Positions 6,255 through 7,758 of a stretch of 7,758 nt of DNA are shown here, one piece after another. Source of the DNA: Pseudomonadota bacterium (GTDB lineage: Bacteria; Pseudomonadota; Alphaproteobacteria; CACIAM-22H2); NCBI GenBank assembly GCA_020161965.1, contig JAIUNH010000167.1, positions 1 through 7,758 of the forward strand. The letters are read 5' to 3'. The notes under the pieces were generated by a model. The model was not told the DNA's origin and made no database searches. It saw nothing but the letters and a program-made list of their open reading frames with translations. Both the position numbers and the translations under genes were made by a program. The first letter of the stretch is position 1. Every line of letters begins with the position of its first letter.

Positions 6255-6409
6255 TAGCTTGTTCCACCGAATATTTCGTCCTTCCCAATTTCGTTCCTTC
6301 ATGGACCCGAAACTGGCGCCCCCGCCGCATGTATTCTTGCGACTGGATGGGGTGTCGCGGCACCGGTCTGCCTTGACGGTGGTCGGCGCGCGCGCCAATT
6401 GAGCGCCGC
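6255..6409. other. Divergent intergenic region between the TAXI receptor and PAS genes
   Basis: These 155 bases must hold the start signals of both neighbours. The only signal I can support is GGTGG on the minus strand (6268-6264), the likely ribosome site of the TAXI gene. A TTGACG at 6373-6378 has no good -10 at the right distance. A 12-bp GC palindrome, GGCGCGCGCGCC, lies at 6385-6396 just before the PAS gene. I see no convincing promoter or terminator. Confidence 0.5.
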
Positions 6410-6925
6410 ATGACCGACGTTATTTATGATTCGGCGAATCGTCGTTTCGCTTGGCCCAGAATCGCCAGCGAACCCGTGTTCGCCCTCGCGACGCATTGGT
6501 CGAGTCTGGCGAAGAATGGCCAAGCGCCATTGCGCGAACGCTTCACGCCGCTCGACCTGCCCGCACGCGGCTGGAAGAATCTCTATCTACTGGATGTCGG
6601 TCCGCAATCGGGCGAGTTCCGCCTGCGCGTGCACGGCACCTATCTGGTCGATGCGGCCGGAACGGATTTTACCGGACGACGCCTGAACGAAGACGAGATC
6701 CCCGGCTGCACGCGCACCGCGCTGTACAGAATGCTGCCACGCGCGGTGTCGCCGGGCCTGCCGCAATACCACAAAGGCGAAACACTGTTTCGCATGCCGG
6801 ATTGGAAACGTGGCGTCGAACAGGTGATGTGCCCGCTCGCCGACGAGCACGGCCGCATCGTTTCGATCATCGGGGCCGTCGAATTCGCGCCGCTGACGAA
6901 ATCCGTCGAATTGGCGGACGCCTAG
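6410..6925 (+). CDS. Stand-alone PAS domain protein (PAS_5 type)
   Basis: This soluble protein of 171 residues has no signal peptide, membrane segment or attached kinase. Residues about 45-160 match the PAS_5 pattern common in alphaproteobacteria. FTPLDLP (45-51) is followed by LYLLDV (58-63), then GEFRLRVHGTYLVDAAGTDFTGRRLNE (68-94; the FRLRVHGT and TGRRL parts are the landmarks). The closing strands CPLADEHGRIVSIIGAVEF lie at 141-159. PAS domains bind small ligands or mediate protein contacts; the partner of this one is unknown. I know of no characterised function for stand-alone PAS_5 proteins. The ATG at 6410 has only a weak GAG-type ribosome site. The gene is divergent from the TAXI receptor, and its stop overlaps that of the convergent deacetylase in CTAG. 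A role in sensing for the neighbouring transport genes is possible but not shown. Confidence 0.85.
   Translation: MTDVIYDSANRRFAWPRIASEPVFALATHWSSLAKNGQAPLRERFTPLDLPARGWKNLYLLDVGPQSGEFRLRVHGTYLVDAAGTDFTGRRLNEDEIPGCTRTALYRMLPRAVSPGLPQYHKGETLFRMPDWKRGVEQVMCPLADEHGRIVSIIGAVEFAPLTKSVELADA
6922..6925. other. CTAG shared by two convergent stop codons
   Basis: The plus strand reads TAG at 6923-6925, ending the PAS gene. The minus strand reads TAG at 6924-6922, ending the deacetylase-like gene. The self-complementary CTAG thus serves both genes and leaves no space for a terminator between them. Confidence 0.9.
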
Positions 6926-7758
6926 CCGTTCGACCAAGCCTGCGCGATCGCGTCTGTCGTCGTGCACCAAACGTCGGCATGGACCGTTCCGATATGGCGC
7001 AATGCGTTGCGCAACGCGTGCAGCCGGAAGGGTTGCCCGGCGACATAGGCGTGGAGTGCGACCCCCATGACCAAGCACGTACCCGCGGCCGCTTGGGCGC
7101 GCATTTCGTCGAATTGCGCCACGATCATATCCGCGAATTCCGATGCCGAATGCCGGCGCGCGACGATGGCATTCGAATCGTTGAGCTCTTGCGGATACGG
7201 CACGGCCAGAAGATCGCCCGCACGCGTCGTCAACGCGACGGGCTGATCGTCCATGCACCAATCGAGCGAATAGCCGAACCCCGCCTCGCGCAGCAGATCG
7301 GGCGTATGCGCGGTTTCGGCGATCCAGGGGCCTAGCCAGCCTTGCGGTGCTTTGCCTTCGCGCGCGGCGATGGTGTCGCGCGCATCGGCGATCAATGCGC
7401 GTTCGCCCGCCTCGTCCAGCCCCGCCTGGCTTTCGCTGTTGGTGCGCCCATGCGCGACGATCGCCGCACCCGCTTCGCGATAGGCGGCGACGAGCGGCGC
7501 ATGGCGATCGTAGATCGCGGAATTGACCAGCAGCGAGGGCGGCAATCCGCATTCCTTGAACAATTCGAGCAAGCGCCACGCGCCCACACGATTGCCGTAT
7601 TCGCGCCACGACCAGTTCAACACGTCGGGCTGGCCCGAGCCCGGCACGATGTCTTCGCTCAAACCTTCGCCGAACGCGTAGCTTTCGAGATTGAGCGCCA
7701 CATAGACTGCAAGCTTCGCCCCGCCCGGCCAAGCGCGAACGGGACGATGGGGCAGCGG
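6922..7758 (-). CDS. Polysaccharide deacetylase / PuuE-like hydrolase (5' end cut by the right edge)
   Basis: The frame is open to the window edge, so 278 codons of a longer gene are present. The GTG at 7701 is not the start: coding continues upstream as RPVRAWPGGAKLAVYVALNL, a typical opening of this family. Numbering from the edge, landmarks are NLESYAFGEG (23-32), DVLNWSWREYGNRVGAWRLL (45-64), VAHGRTNSE (101-109) with His103, QGWLGPWIAETAHTPDLL (139-156) and VALHAY (233-238) with His236. The fold is the NodB-type barrel used by polysaccharide deacetylases and by PuuE allantoinases. The double Asp and the H-S-x-x-H metal motif of classic deacetylases are altered: NLE replaces the first, and the second His is not seen after HGRTNS. 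The enzyme may therefore be a metal-independent PuuE-like amidohydrolase or act on another small amide. The actual substrate is unknown. It converges on the PAS gene with a 4-bp overlap. Confidence 0.88.
   Translation of the reverse strand, partial: PLPHRPVRAWPGGAKLAVYVALNLESYAFGEGLSEDIVPGSGQPDVLNWSWREYGNRVGAWRLLELFKECGLPPSLLVNSAIYDRHAPLVAAYREAGAAIVAHGRTNSESQAGLDEAGERALIADARDTIAAREGKAPQGWLGPWIAETAHTPDLLREAGFGYSLDWCMDDQPVALTTRAGDLLAVPYPQELNDSNAIVARRHSASEFADMIVAQFDEMRAQAAAGTCLVMGVALHAYVAGQPFRLHALRNALRHIGTVHADVWCTTTDAIAQAWSNG

Noticed and set aside
6385..6396. 12-bp perfect palindrome GGCGCGCGCGCC upstream of the PAS gene.
   Set aside because: Alternating CG runs are frequent in DNA of this composition, and there is no promoter context or second copy to support an operator.
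6255..6398. N-terminal extension of the TAXI gene to the ATG at 6398.
   Set aside because: The added residues are low-complexity and basic, precede a clear signal peptide, and the stretch looks like intergenic DNA. A start at 6254 (or 6230/6218) fits secretion far better.
7699..7701. GTG at 7701 as the start of the deacetylase-like gene.
   Set aside because: The frame stays open to the window edge and the upstream codons read a family-typical RPVRAWPGGAKLAVYV, so the gene is simply truncated.

Overview
The window is high-GC DNA with codon choice (GCG, GCC, CTG, ATC, strongly GC at third positions) typical of an alphaproteobacterium. The protein families point the same way: a stand-alone PAS_5-type protein, a TAXI-type solute receptor and an IclR/SMP-30 fusion are the mix I associate with Rhodospirillales-like soil or aquatic bacteria. 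No RNA genes, insertion sequences, CRISPR arrays or phage genes were seen. It is an ordinary chromosomal metabolic and transport region with densely packed genes.

Left part (1-2023, minus strand): a two-gene operon. The first gene encodes a 574-residue protein joining an IclR-type repressor (HTH plus effector domain) to an SMP-30/gluconolactonase-type beta-propeller. Seven bases downstream starts a MalK/UgpC-type sugar ABC transporter ATPase, cut by the left edge. Together they suggest uptake of a sugar or sugar acid and hydrolysis of its lactone, with sensor and enzyme in one chain.

Centre (2024-5255): a 251-bp divergent control region with a marked AT-rich island, an operator-like palindrome and a structured leader containing a 20-codon upstream ORF. 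It is followed on the plus strand by a two-gene ABC importer: a permease with two fused permease domains (the nitrate/sulfonate/taurine-like 'duplicated permease' type) and an ATPase with an extra C-terminal domain. The two genes overlap by 4 bp. No receptor gene lies in that operon.

Right part (5259-7758): convergent to the importer, with 3 bp between stops, is a secreted TAXI-family solute-binding protein on the minus strand. TAXI proteins normally serve TRAP transporters, but no TRAP membrane gene is visible, so it may be the receptor of the adjacent ABC importer. Then come a small PAS_5-type sensory protein (plus) and a polysaccharide-deacetylase/PuuE-like hydrolase (minus) that runs off the right edge. 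These last two share a CTAG in which each strand reads its own TAG stop.

Nothing here is a clear new system. The points most worth a second look are the leader/uORF arrangement before the permease, the repressor-lactonase fusion, and the unusual TAXI receptor with ABC importer neighbourhood.
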